The position numbers and the translations under genes were made by a program. This document shows, piece by piece, positions 24,837 to 33,852 of a stretch of 53,596 bases of DNA; the stretch's first letter is position 1, and each line of letters opens with the position of its first letter. The DNA comes from an uncultured Opitutales bacterium (GTDB lineage: Bacteria; Verrucomicrobiota; Verrucomicrobiia; Opitutales; UBA953): assembly GCA_934675585.1 (NCBI GenBank), contig CAKUQY010000012.1:1-53596 (forward strand), written 5' to 3'. The notes beneath the pieces were generated by a model. That model ran no database searches and was not told the DNA's origin. It worked only from the letters and a program-made list of their open reading frames with translations.

Positions 24837-26435
24837 ATGAATATTTTTATTTTAGATAATTTCGATTCGTTCGTTTACAATCTCGTTGATGAATTTCGCG
24901 GCTATGAAAATACAAAGGTCGCGGTTTATCGTAACAGCGTTCCCGCGGAAACTATTTTTGCCAAAATGTCTGCGGTTGAAAATCCCGTTTTGGTGATTTC
25001 TCCGGGTCCAGGCAATCCTAACGAAGCGGGTTGTTTGATGCGTTTGATTGCGCTTTGTCATCGCAAATTTCCAATCCTTGGCATTTGTCTTGGGCATCAA
25101 GCGATTTGCCAATATTACGGTGGCAGCGTCGTTCCCGCGAGTGAAATTATGCACGGTAAAAGCTCGCTCATCGAGCACAACGCGGAAGGTCCATTTGCGG
25201 CGTTCCCGTCGCCGATGCCGTTTGCGCGTTATCACTCATTGGTCGGCGCAAAATTGCCGCCATCACTCGAAGTCATTGCGCACTATCGCGATTTGCCTAT
25301 GGCAGTGATGAATCGCGCCGACCGCGTCATCGGTTTTCAATTTCACCCCGAATCAATTATGTCGCCGCGCGGTTCTGAATTATTAAAAAATGCGCTCACG
25401 TTCATCACCCAAGAAGATCGCCGCGGGAACACCCAAGCCATTCTCAACCAACTTTACAACAAAGAAAATCTCAATAAAAATCGCGCCTCCGAATTATTCA
25501 ACGAAATTATTCGCGGGAACGTCGAGCCGCTCTCGCTCGCGGGAGCGTTGATGGCGCTCAAATTAAAAGGTGAAACGCCCGAAGAAATTTCCGGCGCGGC
25601 AGACGCTTTGCTCGCAAACGCCAAGCCGTTCCCGCGTCCTGATTACGCATTTGGCGAAATTGTTGGCACGGGCGGCGACGGCGTGGGAACGATCAATATT
25701 TCTTCGACGGCGGCACTCGTGGCGGCTTCGATGGGCGTTAAAATTGCCAAACACGGCAATCGCAGCGTTTCTTCAAAAACGGGCTCGTCAGATTTGCTAA
25801 AAGCACTCGGTATCGACACCGATTTATCGCCCGAAGCCGCACGCGAATCGCTCGACAAAAATAATTTTTGTTTTATGCGCGCGCCACTTTATCACAGTGG
25901 AATGCGTTTTGCGATGCCCGTGCGCCAAAGTTTAAAAACGCGAACCATTTTTAACGTGCTCGGTCCACTCATCAATCCCGCGCACCCAACATTTACCGTG
26001 CTTGGCGTTTATTCGCCCGCACTTTTAAAACCGATGGCAGAAGCACTCAAACGTTTGGGATACCAGCGCGCGCTCGTCGTTTTTGGCGAAGGTCTCGACG
26101 AAATGGCGATTCACGGCAAAACGCAAATTGTCGAGCTTTGCGGGAACGGCGAATTGCGCGAATACTCGATCGTTCCCGAAGATGTCGGCTTGCAAACGTT
26201 CCCGCTCGAAAGCGTGCTCGGTGGCAACCCCGAAGAAAATCGCGCCATTTCTGAAAAAATTTTGCGCGGGAACGGCGAACCGGCGCAAAACGCAATCGTC
26301 GCGCTCAACACTGGCGCCCTGCTTTATTTAAACGGAACTGCGAAAACGCTTCGCGACGGCGTCGCGCTCGCGCTCAAACAAATCACCAGCGGGAACGCGT
26401 TCGCGCATCTCCAAAAACTGAAAGCAAAAAACTGA
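24837..26435 (+). CDS. trpGD: TrpG-TrpD fusion: anthranilate synthase glutaminase / phosphoribosyltransferase
   Basis: One 532-residue chain joins two activities. Residues 1 to about 195 are the glutaminase: SPGPGNPNEAG, the nucleophile Cys84 in GICLGHQ, and the His/Glu pair in FQFHPES. Residues about 205-532 are anthranilate phosphoribosyltransferase: VGTGGDG, KHGNRSVSSKTGSSDLL, AMPVRQ-like FAMPVRQSLKTRTIFNVLG and NPAHP. The fusion and its length match enteric TrpD (531 residues); long stretches such as LKTRTIFNVLGPLINPAHP agree with the remembered E. coli sequence. The gap to trpE is 61 nt and consists of CAACTCT/AAACTCTC heptamer-like repeats. No Shine-Dalgarno sequence is seen. Confidence 0.97.
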   Translation: MNIFILDNFDSFVYNLVDEFRGYENTKVAVYRNSVPAETIFAKMSAVENPVLVISPGPGNPNEAGCLMRLIALCHRKFPILGICLGHQAICQYYGGSVVPASEIMHGKSSLIEHNAEGPFAAFPSPMPFARYHSLVGAKLPPSLEVIAHYRDLPMAVMNRADRVIGFQFHPESIMSPRGSELLKNALTFITQEDRRGNTQAILNQLYNKENLNKNRASELFNEIIRGNVEPLSLAGALMALKLKGETPEEISGAADALLANAKPFPRPDYAFGEIVGTGGDGVGTINISSTAALVAASMGVKIAKHGNRSVSSKTGSSDLLKALGIDTDLSPEAARESLDKNNFCFMRAPLYHSGMRFAMPVRQSLKTRTIFNVLGPLINPAHPTFTVLGVYSPALLKPMAEALKRLGYQRALVVFGEGLDEMAIHGKTQIVELCGNGELREYSIVPEDVGLQTFPLESVLGGNPEENRAISEKILRGNGEPAQNAIVALNTGALLYLNGTAKTLRDGVALALKQITSGNAFAHLQKLKAKN

Positions 26436-26462
26436 TTTCTTAAAATTCACGGCAAAAAATCC

Positions 26463-27836
26463 ATGAACATTCTCTCAAAAATCATCAAACAAAAACGCGC
26501 CGAAGTCGCCGCGCGCAAAATCGCGTTCCCGTTAGAAAAATTTCGCGGGAACGTTGCAGCGAGCGATCGCAACTTTTACGCGGCTCTCGAAAAACGCAAG
26601 CGCGAAGGCGTTCCCGCATTCATTCTCGAATGCAAAAAAGCGTCCCCGTCGCAAGGGCTAATTCGCGAAAATTTTGATCCCGCCGCGATTGCCGACGTTT
26701 ACGCAAATTACGCCGACGCGATTTCTGTTTTGTGCGATGAAAATTTTTTTCAAGGACGCTACGAAAATTTGCCCATCGTGCGTTCCCTCGTCAGCGTTCC
26801 CGTGATTTGTAAAGAATTTATCATCGACGAATACCAAATTTTCTTGGCGCGTTATTTTGGCGCGGACGCAATTTTGCTGATGCTTTCAGTCCTCAACGAC
26901 GACGAATATTTGCGCTTTGCAAAACTCGCGCACAGTTTAAAAATGGGCGTTTTAACAGAAACCGATTCCGAAGAAACAATCGCTCGCGCAAAAAATTTAG
27001 GCGCGAAAGTCATTGGCATCAACAATCGCAATTTACGCACGCTGCAAACAAATATTGAACGCACTTGCGAGCTCGCCAAAAGCGTTCCCGCCGAAGCCAT
27101 TTGCGTTGCAGAATCGGGCTTGCACACGCACGCCGACGCGCTCAAACTCGCGACATTTGCCAACGCTTTTTTGGTGGGAACCTCTTTAATGCGTCAAGAA
27201 AACCTCGACCGCGCTTGCCGACAACTCATCTTTGGCGAAAACAAAGTTTGCGGCTTAACCGACGTTCCCGCCGCGCGCGCCGCGCTCAACGCCGGCGCGA
27301 TTTTTGGCGGATTAATTTTTGCAAAAAAATCGCCACGCTGTTTGAATTTATCGCAGGCGCAAGAAATCGCAAACAGCGTTCCCGCGCTCGATTACGTCGG
27401 CGTTTTTCAAAATAATTCAGTCGAGGAAATTCTCGATTGTGTAAAAAATTTAAAACTTTTTGCTGTGCAACTTCACGGGAACGAAGATTTAAATTTTGCA
27501 AAAAAATTGCGGGAACGCCTGCCCGCGGGAACGCAAATTTGGCGCGCGCTCGACGGGAACGCGCTCGATGAAAATTGCGACATTCCCGCCATTTTTGACC
27601 GAATCATTCTCGATTGCGGGAACGGCGGCTCGGGAACAAGTTTTGACTGGAAACGCGTTCCCGCAAAACTAAAAAATCGCGCATTGCTCGCGGGCGGAAT
27701 CGGCGTTGAAAATGCGCGCTCGGCACAGCAAATTGGCTGTTTGGGCGTGGAATTTAATTCGGCAGTCGAAGACGTTCCCGCCAAAAAATCTCCTGAAAAA
27801 ATCAAACAAGCTTTTCAAAATTTACGCAAATTTTAA
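26463..27836 (+). CDS. trpCF: TrpC-TrpF fusion: indole-glycerol-phosphate synthase / phosphoribosylanthranilate isomerase
   Basis: This 457-residue bifunctional enzyme joins two TIM barrels. The first (1 to about 255) is IGP synthase: AFILECKKASPSQGLIRE, DAISVLCDENFFQG, VICKEFIIDEYQI, ADAILLMLSVLNDD, INNRNLRTL and ESGLHT. The second (about 256-457) is the PRA isomerase: NKVCGLTD, GAIFGGLIF, SPRCLNL, AVQLHGNED and a final LAGGIGVENA...LGVEFNSAVE. Order and length match the enteric TrpC fusion (453). It has 17 GGGAAC copies in 1.4 kb, including seven within 190 nt (27475-27665) that code for GNE, RER, AGT, GNA, GNG, GT and VPA in the weakly constrained half of the isomerase. Confidence 0.97.
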   Translation: MNILSKIIKQKRAEVAARKIAFPLEKFRGNVAASDRNFYAALEKRKREGVPAFILECKKASPSQGLIRENFDPAAIADVYANYADAISVLCDENFFQGRYENLPIVRSLVSVPVICKEFIIDEYQIFLARYFGADAILLMLSVLNDDEYLRFAKLAHSLKMGVLTETDSEETIARAKNLGAKVIGINNRNLRTLQTNIERTCELAKSVPAEAICVAESGLHTHADALKLATFANAFLVGTSLMRQENLDRACRQLIFGENKVCGLTDVPAARAALNAGAIFGGLIFAKKSPRCLNLSQAQEIANSVPALDYVGVFQNNSVEEILDCVKNLKLFAVQLHGNEDLNFAKKLRERLPAGTQIWRALDGNALDENCDIPAIFDRIILDCGNGGSGTSFDWKRVPAKLKNRALLAGGIGVENARSAQQIGCLGVEFNSAVEDVPAKKSPEKIKQAFQNLRKF

Positions 27837-27858
27837 CAATAAAAATCAATAAAAAATT

Positions 27859-29046
27859 ATGAAAATCAATCCATTCTTTGGCGAATTTGGCGGCGTTTAT
27901 GTACCACAAATTTTTATGCCGGTTTTAACAGAATTAGAAAACGCATTTGTCGAGGCGATGCACGACGAAAGCTTTTTAAAACAATTCCACGAATTGCTCA
28001 CCGAATACGCGGGACGCCCCACGCCGCTCACGCTCGCGTGCAATCTCACCGCGGGAACGCGCACCAAACTTTATCTCAAACGCGAAGATCTCTTGCACGG
28101 CGGCGCCCACAAAACGAATCAAGTTTTGGGACAAGTTTTGCTCGCGCAACGCATGGGGAAAACGCGCATTATTGCTGAAACCGGCGCTGGACAACACGGC
28201 GTGGCGACCGCAATCGCTTGCGCATTGCTCGGCTTAAAATGTCGCGTTTACATGGGCGCAAAAGATTGTGAGCGCCAAAAACCGAATGTGTTTCGCATGA
28301 AACTTTTGGGTGCTGAAGTCGTTCCCGTGACGACAGGTTCGCAAACGCTCAAAGACGCTTGCAACGAAGCGATGCGCGATTGGAGCGCGAGCTATGAAAC
28401 CACGCACTATTTGCTCGGCACGGCGGCGGGACCACATCCGTTCCCGACGATTGTGCGCGAATTTCAGCGTGTCATTGGTCGCGAAGCCAAAGCGCAATGT
28501 TTGCAAAAAGAATCGCGCTTGCCCGATGCGGTGATCGCCTGCGTCGGCGGCGGTTCAAACGCGATTGGCATGTTCGCCGATTTTATTGACGAGCCCAGCG
28601 TAAAATTAATCGGCGTTGAGCCCGGCGGGAAAGGCGTTGAGACGGGAATGCACGGCGCAGCGATTTCTTGCGGGAACGCCGACAACACGGGAATTTATCT
28701 CGGTATGCGCGCGCCGTTAATGCAAAATGACGACGGCCAAATTAAAGAATCGTATTCGATTTCGGCGGGACTTGATTTTCCCGCGGTTGGCCCACAACAC
28801 GCGCATTTAGCAAAAACTGGGCGCGCGCAATATGTAAATATTCGCGACGATGAAGCGCTCGCCGCATTTGAAGCGCTTTGCAAACACGAAGGCATCATTC
28901 CCGCGCTCGAATCTTCGCACGCGCTCGCCTACGCGTTGAAAATGATCAAAGCCGATCCCGACAAAGAGCAAATTCTCATCGTCAATCTCTCTGGCCGCGG
29001 CGACAAAGATTTAGAAAATGTTATGAAATATCTCAAAATCAACTAA
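27859..29046 (+). CDS. trpB: Tryptophan synthase beta chain
   Basis: TrpB is the PLP enzyme that condenses indole with serine. The 395-residue protein starts [17 protein letters not shown], the usual TrpB1 start. The PLP lysine is in [15 protein letters not shown]. Other conserved segments are [25 protein letters not shown] (phosphate loop), [14 protein letters not shown] and the C-terminal NLSGRGDKD. It lies 22 nt after trpCF and 11 nt before trpA; the alpha-beta complex channels indole between the two. Motif copies are few (4 in 1.2 kb), as expected for a highly conserved protein. Confidence 0.98.
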   Translation: MKINPFFGEFGGVYVPQIFMPVLTELENAFVEAMHDESFLKQFHELLTEYAGRPTPLTLACNLTAGTRTKLYLKREDLLHGGAHKTNQVLGQVLLAQRMGKTRIIAETGAGQHGVATAIACALLGLKCRVYMGAKDCERQKPNVFRMKLLGAEVVPVTTGSQTLKDACNEAMRDWSASYETTHYLLGTAAGPHPFPTIVREFQRVIGREAKAQCLQKESRLPDAVIACVGGGSNAIGMFADFIDEPSVKLIGVEPGGKGVETGMHGAAISCGNADNTGIYLGMRAPLMQNDDGQIKESYSISAGLDFPAVGPQHAHLAKTGRAQYVNIRDDEALAAFEALCKHEGIIPALESSHALAYALKMIKADPDKEQILIVNLSGRGDKDLENVMKYLKIN

Positions 29047-29057
29047 ACCGAAAAATT

Positions 29058-29861
29058 ATGCGTTATCAAAATCTTTTTTCACAACTCCAAGCGCGCAACG
29101 AAGGTGCGTTCATTCCGTTCGTCGTTTTGGGCGATCCCAATCTTGATACGAGCGAAGCCGCCATTGAAGCACTCATCGCTGGTGGTGCCGACGCGCTCGA
29201 GCTCGGACTTCCTTTTTCGGATCCGCTTGCCGACGGTCCCGTCATTCAAGAAGCCGACAATCGCGCGCTCGCCGCGGGAACGCGCATCGATGACTGTTTT
29301 AAACTCATCGCAAAAATCCGTTCCCGCCACGAGCATTTGCCGATCGGGTTGCTTGTTTATGCCAACTTAATTTTTCATCGCGGGAACGAACAATTTTTTG
29401 CCGATGCCAAAAAAGCGGGCGCGGATTCGTTGCTCATCGCCGACGTTCCCGTCGAAATGAGCGAGCCCTACCGCGAAATTTCCCAAAAAACGGGACTCCC
29501 GCTCGTCTTCATCGCGCCGCCCAACGCCGACGAAAAAACGCTCGAAGCCATCGCAAAATACGGCAACGGCTACACTTATTTGCTTTCGCGCGCAGGCGTT
29601 ACGGGAACGGATAATCGCGCGGGAACGCCAATTACGCGCGTGCTCAACACCTTAAAAACTCATAACGCGCCGCCCGCAGTGCTCGGTTTTGGCATTGCAG
29701 AGCCAAGCCAAGTGCGCGACGCCATCGCCGCAGGAACGCAAGGAGCCATCGCAGGTTCTGCCGTCGTCAAAATCATCGCACAACACCAAAACGACGTTCC
29801 CGCGATGACCACTGCCCTACGCGATTTCGCCCAAAAAATGAAAGCCGCTACAAAGCTTTAA
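29058..29861 (+). CDS. trpA: Tryptophan synthase alpha chain
   Basis: TrpA cleaves indole-glycerol phosphate to indole and glyceraldehyde-3-phosphate. The ATG at 29058 gives 267 residues, as in enteric TrpA (268). The catalytic Glu is in DALELGLPFSDPLADGP, the catalytic Asp region in LLIADVPVEMSEPY, and the phosphate loops are YLLSRAGVTGTDNR and VLGFGIAEPSQ with IAGSAVVKII. It is the last gene of the trp operon. No hairpin terminator is obvious in the 63-nt gap before leuD, which contains its own promoter. Confidence 0.97.
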   Translation: MRYQNLFSQLQARNEGAFIPFVVLGDPNLDTSEAAIEALIAGGADALELGLPFSDPLADGPVIQEADNRALAAGTRIDDCFKLIAKIRSRHEHLPIGLLVYANLIFHRGNEQFFADAKKAGADSLLIADVPVEMSEPYREISQKTGLPLVFIAPPNADEKTLEAIAKYGNGYTYLLSRAGVTGTDNRAGTPITRVLNTLKTHNAPPAVLGFGIAEPSQVRDAIAAGTQGAIAGSAVVKIIAQHQNDVPAMTTALRDFAQKMKAATKL

Positions 29862-29888
29862 ACGCAAACTATTTCTCCGTTTTCGGTT

Positions 29889-29917
29889 TTGTCAATTGCG
29901 TTCCCATTGCATATAAT
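29889..29917 (+). promoter_or_regulatory. Leaderless leuD promoter
   Basis: TTGTCA and a perfect TATAAT are 17 bp apart, and 7 nt separate the -10 from the ATG, so transcription should begin on or next to the start codon. A GCGTTCCC motif copy lies in the spacer. Confidence 0.65.
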
Positions 29918-29924
29918 ATTAGTT

Positions 29925-30515
29925 ATGGCACTTGAAAAAATTTGTTCAGTAAAAGCAATCCCCGTTGTCGTTCCCGGAGACGATATTGACACCGATCGCA
30001 TCATTCCCGCGCGGTTTTTAAAAAGTTTGACATTTGCATCGTTGGGCGCACACGCGTTTCACGATGAACGTTTCAACGAAGACGGCAGTTCCAAAGGACA
30101 TCCTTTTGATGCGCCGCGCGCAAAAGGCGCAGGCATTTTGATTTCGGGAATGAATTTTGGCTGTGGCAGTTCGCGGGAACACGCGCCACAAGCGCTCAAA
30201 CACCACGGCATTCGCGCAATTGTCGCGGGATCGTTTGCGGAAATTTTCTTTGGCAATTCGACAGCGATTGGCATTGCTTGTTTGACGGCAACACCCGAAA
30301 ATTTGAAAAAAATTGCTGATTGGGTCGAAAAAAATCCTGCCTGCGAAATCACCGTTGATGTCGAAAATGAATGCGTCAAATGCGGTGAACTTTGCGTTCC
30401 CGCCGCGATTCCCGCTTCGACAAAATCGGTTTTAACTTCGGGACATTGGGACCCGATTGCCGACTTGCTCGACAATCTCGACGCAGCAAACGCACTTTCT
30501 GAAAAGTTAAAATAA
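29925..30515 (+). CDS. leuD: 3-isopropylmalate dehydratase small subunit
   Basis: LeuD is the swivel domain that, with the iron-sulfur subunit LeuC, isomerises isopropylmalate in leucine synthesis. The ATG at 29925 gives 196 residues, typical for the family. Landmarks are VVPGDDIDTDRIIPARFLK, the substrate loop MNFGCGSSREHAPQALK, SFAEIFFGN and the C-terminal GHWDPIADLLDN. LeuC and other leu genes are not in the window, although leuC and leuD are usually adjacent. A related aconitase-like isomerase cannot be fully excluded. It lies 20 nt before kdsB. Confidence 0.9.
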   Translation: MALEKICSVKAIPVVVPGDDIDTDRIIPARFLKSLTFASLGAHAFHDERFNEDGSSKGHPFDAPRAKGAGILISGMNFGCGSSREHAPQALKHHGIRAIVAGSFAEIFFGNSTAIGIACLTATPENLKKIADWVEKNPACEITVDVENECVKCGELCVPAAIPASTKSVLTSGHWDPIADLLDNLDAANALSEKLK

Positions 30516-30535
30516 ATCTCCATTCTCCACCAATT

Positions 30536-31279
30536 ATGGCAAAAGCATCTATCGCGATTCCCGCCCGTTTGGGCTCAACACGTTTGCCGGGCAAAGTTTT
30601 GCTCGATCTCGGCGGCAAACCTGTCGTGCAACACGTTTGGGAAAAAGTTCAAAATATGAAAAATGCCGGCAAAATTGTTTTGTTGGCTGACACCGAAGAA
30701 GTGCGCAAAGTCGCCGAAGGTTTTGGCGCAGAAGTGATTATGACTTCGCCCAATTGCCGCTCGGGAACGGAACGTTTGGCATCGATTTTAAGCAATTTGC
30801 CAGGCGAATTTTTCTTGAATGTTCAAGGCGATGAGCCATTTATCGATGTCGATTTGCTTGATTCACTCGTTGATCGCTGGGCAGAAACCAATTGCGAACT
30901 CGTTACCGCGGTAGCAAAAATTAGCGATCCCGCCAAATTGACAAATCCCAATGTTGTCAAAGTGGTTCGCGGGAGCGACGGTCGCGCGATTTATTTTTCG
31001 CGTTCGGCTGTGCCGCATTTGCGTGGCGTTCCCGCAGAAAAATGGCTCGATAGCGGGAACGTTTGGTGGTCGCACATCGGCGTTTACGGCTACGCGCGCT
31101 CGGTGCTCGAAGCGCACCCGACTATGCCTGTTACCGCGCTCGAAACGATTGAATCGCTCGAACAATTGCGTTTTATCGATCGCGGTATGAGCTTCCAAAC
31201 CGTTGAAACTAATTATCATCCTGTTTCGATTGACACGCTCGAAGACCTCGAAAACGCTCGCAAATTATTCAAAGTATAA
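30536..31279 (+). CDS. kdsB: CMP-Kdo synthetase (3-deoxy-manno-octulosonate cytidylyltransferase)
   Basis: KdsB activates Kdo with CTP for the lipopolysaccharide inner core, so the cell has an outer membrane with Kdo. The 247-residue length matches the family (248 in E. coli). The nucleotide site is IAIPARLGSTRLPGKVLL; further conserved segments are VVQHVWEK, CRSGTERLA, FFLNVQGDEPFID and the C-terminal VETNYHPVSIDTLEDLE. It follows leuD by 20 nt and precedes three uncharacterised genes in the same direction. There is no Shine-Dalgarno sequence; the ATG follows CCAATT. Confidence 0.97.
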   Translation: MAKASIAIPARLGSTRLPGKVLLDLGGKPVVQHVWEKVQNMKNAGKIVLLADTEEVRKVAEGFGAEVIMTSPNCRSGTERLASILSNLPGEFFLNVQGDEPFIDVDLLDSLVDRWAETNCELVTAVAKISDPAKLTNPNVVKVVRGSDGRAIYFSRSAVPHLRGVPAEKWLDSGNVWWSHIGVYGYARSVLEAHPTMPVTALETIESLEQLRFIDRGMSFQTVETNYHPVSIDTLEDLENARKLFKV

Positions 31280-31327
31280 ACCGTTCCCGCGTTCGTCGTT
31301 TTGACAAATCAACGCAAATTTAATCTT

Positions 31328-31705
31328 ATGAAAAAAAATATTCTTTCCATCATTTTAGCTTTTGCGCTACCAATTGTCATTATCATTGGCGCGGTTTGTT
31401 TTTTAATTGTGCGCAACGCGTCTAACGCCGATTTACCAACGTTCCCGGTAACGACCTATTCAGAAAACGCGTTGGCGTTGCGCGGGAACAATTATTCGCT
31501 CAATGTCGCCGTCGAAAAACAATTAGCACAAAACGCAAACGGACGCATTTTATCGGTCATCATTTTGCCCGACGGGAACGCGCTTTTGCCAATTTATGTT
31601 CCCGCAGAAAAAGCGCTCAACATTGAAGTGGGCCAACGTTTGGCGCTTACCGTTTTTGTTGATGAAAGTTCCACTATTGTCGTTAAATCAATCGCAAAAT
31701 TTTAA
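31328..31705 (+). CDS. Small membrane-anchored protein of unknown function
   Basis: I do not recognise this 125-residue protein. It starts MKKNILSIILAFALP and has one hydrophobic N-terminal segment (residues 3-28), either an uncleaved anchor or a signal peptide. The rest is a short predicted beta-rich domain outside the cytoplasm that ends LALTVFVDESSTIVVKSIAKF. Three motif copies read as Phe-Pro, Gly-Asn and Val-Pro-Ala. It lies 2 nt before the next gene, so the two are probably translated together and may work together in the envelope. Confidence 0.75.
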   Translation: MKKNILSIILAFALPIVIIIGAVCFLIVRNASNADLPTFPVTTYSENALALRGNNYSLNVAVEKQLAQNANGRILSVIILPDGNALLPIYVPAEKALNIEVGQRLALTVFVDESSTIVVKSIAKF

Positions 31706-31707
31706 TT

Positions 31708-33846
31708 ATGAAACGCATTTTTACATTGGCGACAATTGCGCTCGCACCACTTTTAACGCTTGCCGCACCTAACGTTCCCGCAAACCAACAAAATGGCGGG
31801 AACGCCGCGACGCAAAATAGCGGGAACGCTCAGCCCGCACAAAACGCGCAAACACAAAATAAACAAAACGAACGCGTGGGCAGCGGACGTGTTAGCGGGA
31901 ACACGCGCGACCCCAAAAATATTGCATTTGATGCCGAAGCCAATAAAATTTTTGATCTCGAAAACGATATGATCAATCCGTCTGACGGCACCTTGCGTTG
32001 GAAAGGCAAAATTTTTCGCATCGAAGACACGGTTGTTTTTCGGGAACGCTTTGAGCGCTATTTATCAACGCCCACACCCACTGATAATTCGAAAGAATAC
32101 AATAAAATTTACAATGAAATTTCAGCGCTCATCGACGCTAAAAATATTGGCCGCAAAAACCAAAATAAAAACCTTTGGGACGCGATGAAACGGCTTTACG
32201 AATTGGCGGCATTTGACGAAATCGACAACGGCCAATCGATTAACATTGCCAATGTCGTTTACAAAGCCCTGCTCGCGCGCGAATCTTCCAACGATTTAAA
32301 ATTGCACACCGCCGCGTTGCAACTCGAAAAAGATCGCTTGCGCGCAAAGCTCGATGCCAAAGAAAATACGCGTCGCTACAAAGAAAAACAATTGAACGCA
32401 AAAGTTACCAACAGCCAATCCGAAACCGGCAACAACAACCGAAAATCAACTTCAAAAACGCGCGGGAACGCCCAAGCGCCCAAAACAGGTTCCTACGCGC
32501 CGACGATGCAACAGCTCAATTTGGCAGAAGATTTGGCGGCAACCCAAGCAGCAATCGGCGCAAGCAAAGCGCAACGCTCAGCGCTTGAAACCAAAGCAAA
32601 AATCGAGTTTCAAAGTTCCATCGCGCAATACACGCTCGAGCGTCGCTACCGCCACGCGCTGCTTGCGCAACGTTTTTACAACGCGCTTTTCAACGCCAAC
32701 AATCGCAACCAAGTTGTCGGTAAAAAAGAAGTTACACAATATTTGCCTGTTTCAGATTTTACCGCGTCGATTGAAACGGTTGAAAGTATGTTGAGCGAGG
32801 CGCAAAGCGAAACAAACAAATATATTCGTAGCTCAAACGCGTTTTACAAAAATGGCAAAAAATATCACGCATTTCGTCAATTGCTCAACGCATTTGTTTT
32901 TGGCGAACATCAAGATCCCGTGATTTTTTATCCTGACAATCGCAAGCAAGAATTTCTCGAATTATGGTTGCTCACGCACGATTTAGCGCAAGAAAGCGAA
33001 ACGCGGGAACTCGACGCAATTGAAAAAACACTTGCCGAGATTTTAAAAGTCGCACCCGACTTTCCCGAAGCCGAAGTGCGTGGCAAATTGCGCGCCGCCA
33101 AACAAGCCAGCCAAATGGCAGTGTTGCGCGCCAAACAAACATTTTTAATGGCAGCCGCGCAAGGCACTCCCGAAGCGATGAATGACGCAATGAGCAGTAT
33201 TGAAGAATCAATCAATGTCGCCACGCAATTCTGGCCGCAAAATCCAGAAATCGCAACGATGCTCAACGAAATTTTAAAACAAACAAACGTACTTTCTCGC
33301 CTCGCGCCCGAATTTGACCGTTTGATTAGCGGGAACAAAAATCGCGAAATTTTTAATCGCCGCGTTGAATTTACCGCCGCGCTCATGGGCGACGCAGAAC
33401 GCCGCCAACAATTAGAAAAAATTATCACCGAAATCGCAACGCTCGAAGCCGTGCTCAACCAAGTGCGCGCACAAATCGACGCTCGCAACGAATACATCGC
33501 GTGGGATATGCTCGCTAAAGCCGAAGCGCTCGCGCCCAACGATACCGAAGTCGTCATGACAAAAGCGCGCCTCGTGCCGCTCGTTGCCAATTATTCGCTC
33601 ACGCTCGCGCGCGCCGCACAAGAAGAGCAAGCGGACAACTACGCGCTCGCGCTCACACATTATCTCGCCGCACAAAAATTAAATCCTGCATCAGAAATCT
33701 GCGCACAAGCAATCACGCGCTGCGCCAACGCATTACTCGCACAAAAAAGCGGGAACGCAAATGCAAAAGCTGCCGCGGGAACGCCCAATAACACGGGAAC
33801 GCCAGACACGGGAACGACTGAAAATAACGACGAATTTAACTTCTAA
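31708..33846 (+). CDS. Exported helical repeat protein of unknown function
   Basis: This 712-residue protein has a signal peptide (MKRIFTLATIALAPLLTLAA) and an Asn/Gln/Ala-rich low-complexity linker (residues 24-60). A long helical part follows with coiled-coil stretches near 200-310 and TPR-like helix pairs in the C-terminal half (for example AYNEY- and ALAPNDTEVVMTKARLVPL, NYALALTHYLAAQKLNPAS). The C-terminus is again low complexity (NANAKAAAGT...), made largely of GGGAAC copies. It is likely periplasmic or outer-membrane associated. It lies 2 nt after the small anchored protein and 6 nt before the next gene. No family function can be assigned. Confidence 0.8.
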   Translation: MKRIFTLATIALAPLLTLAAPNVPANQQNGGNAATQNSGNAQPAQNAQTQNKQNERVGSGRVSGNTRDPKNIAFDAEANKIFDLENDMINPSDGTLRWKGKIFRIEDTVVFRERFERYLSTPTPTDNSKEYNKIYNEISALIDAKNIGRKNQNKNLWDAMKRLYELAAFDEIDNGQSINIANVVYKALLARESSNDLKLHTAALQLEKDRLRAKLDAKENTRRYKEKQLNAKVTNSQSETGNNNRKSTSKTRGNAQAPKTGSYAPTMQQLNLAEDLAATQAAIGASKAQRSALETKAKIEFQSSIAQYTLERRYRHALLAQRFYNALFNANNRNQVVGKKEVTQYLPVSDFTASIETVESMLSEAQSETNKYIRSSNAFYKNGKKYHAFRQLLNAFVFGEHQDPVIFYPDNRKQEFLELWLLTHDLAQESETRELDAIEKTLAEILKVAPDFPEAEVRGKLRAAKQASQMAVLRAKQTFLMAAAQGTPEAMNDAMSSIEESINVATQFWPQNPEIATMLNEILKQTNVLSRLAPEFDRLISGNKNREIFNRRVEFTAALMGDAERRQQLEKIITEIATLEAVLNQVRAQIDARNEYIAWDMLAKAEALAPNDTEVVMTKARLVPLVANYSLTLARAAQEEQADNYALALTHYLAAQKLNPASEICAQAITRCANALLAQKSGNANAKAAAGTPNNTGTPDTGTTENNDEFNF

Positions 33847-33852
33847 AAATTT

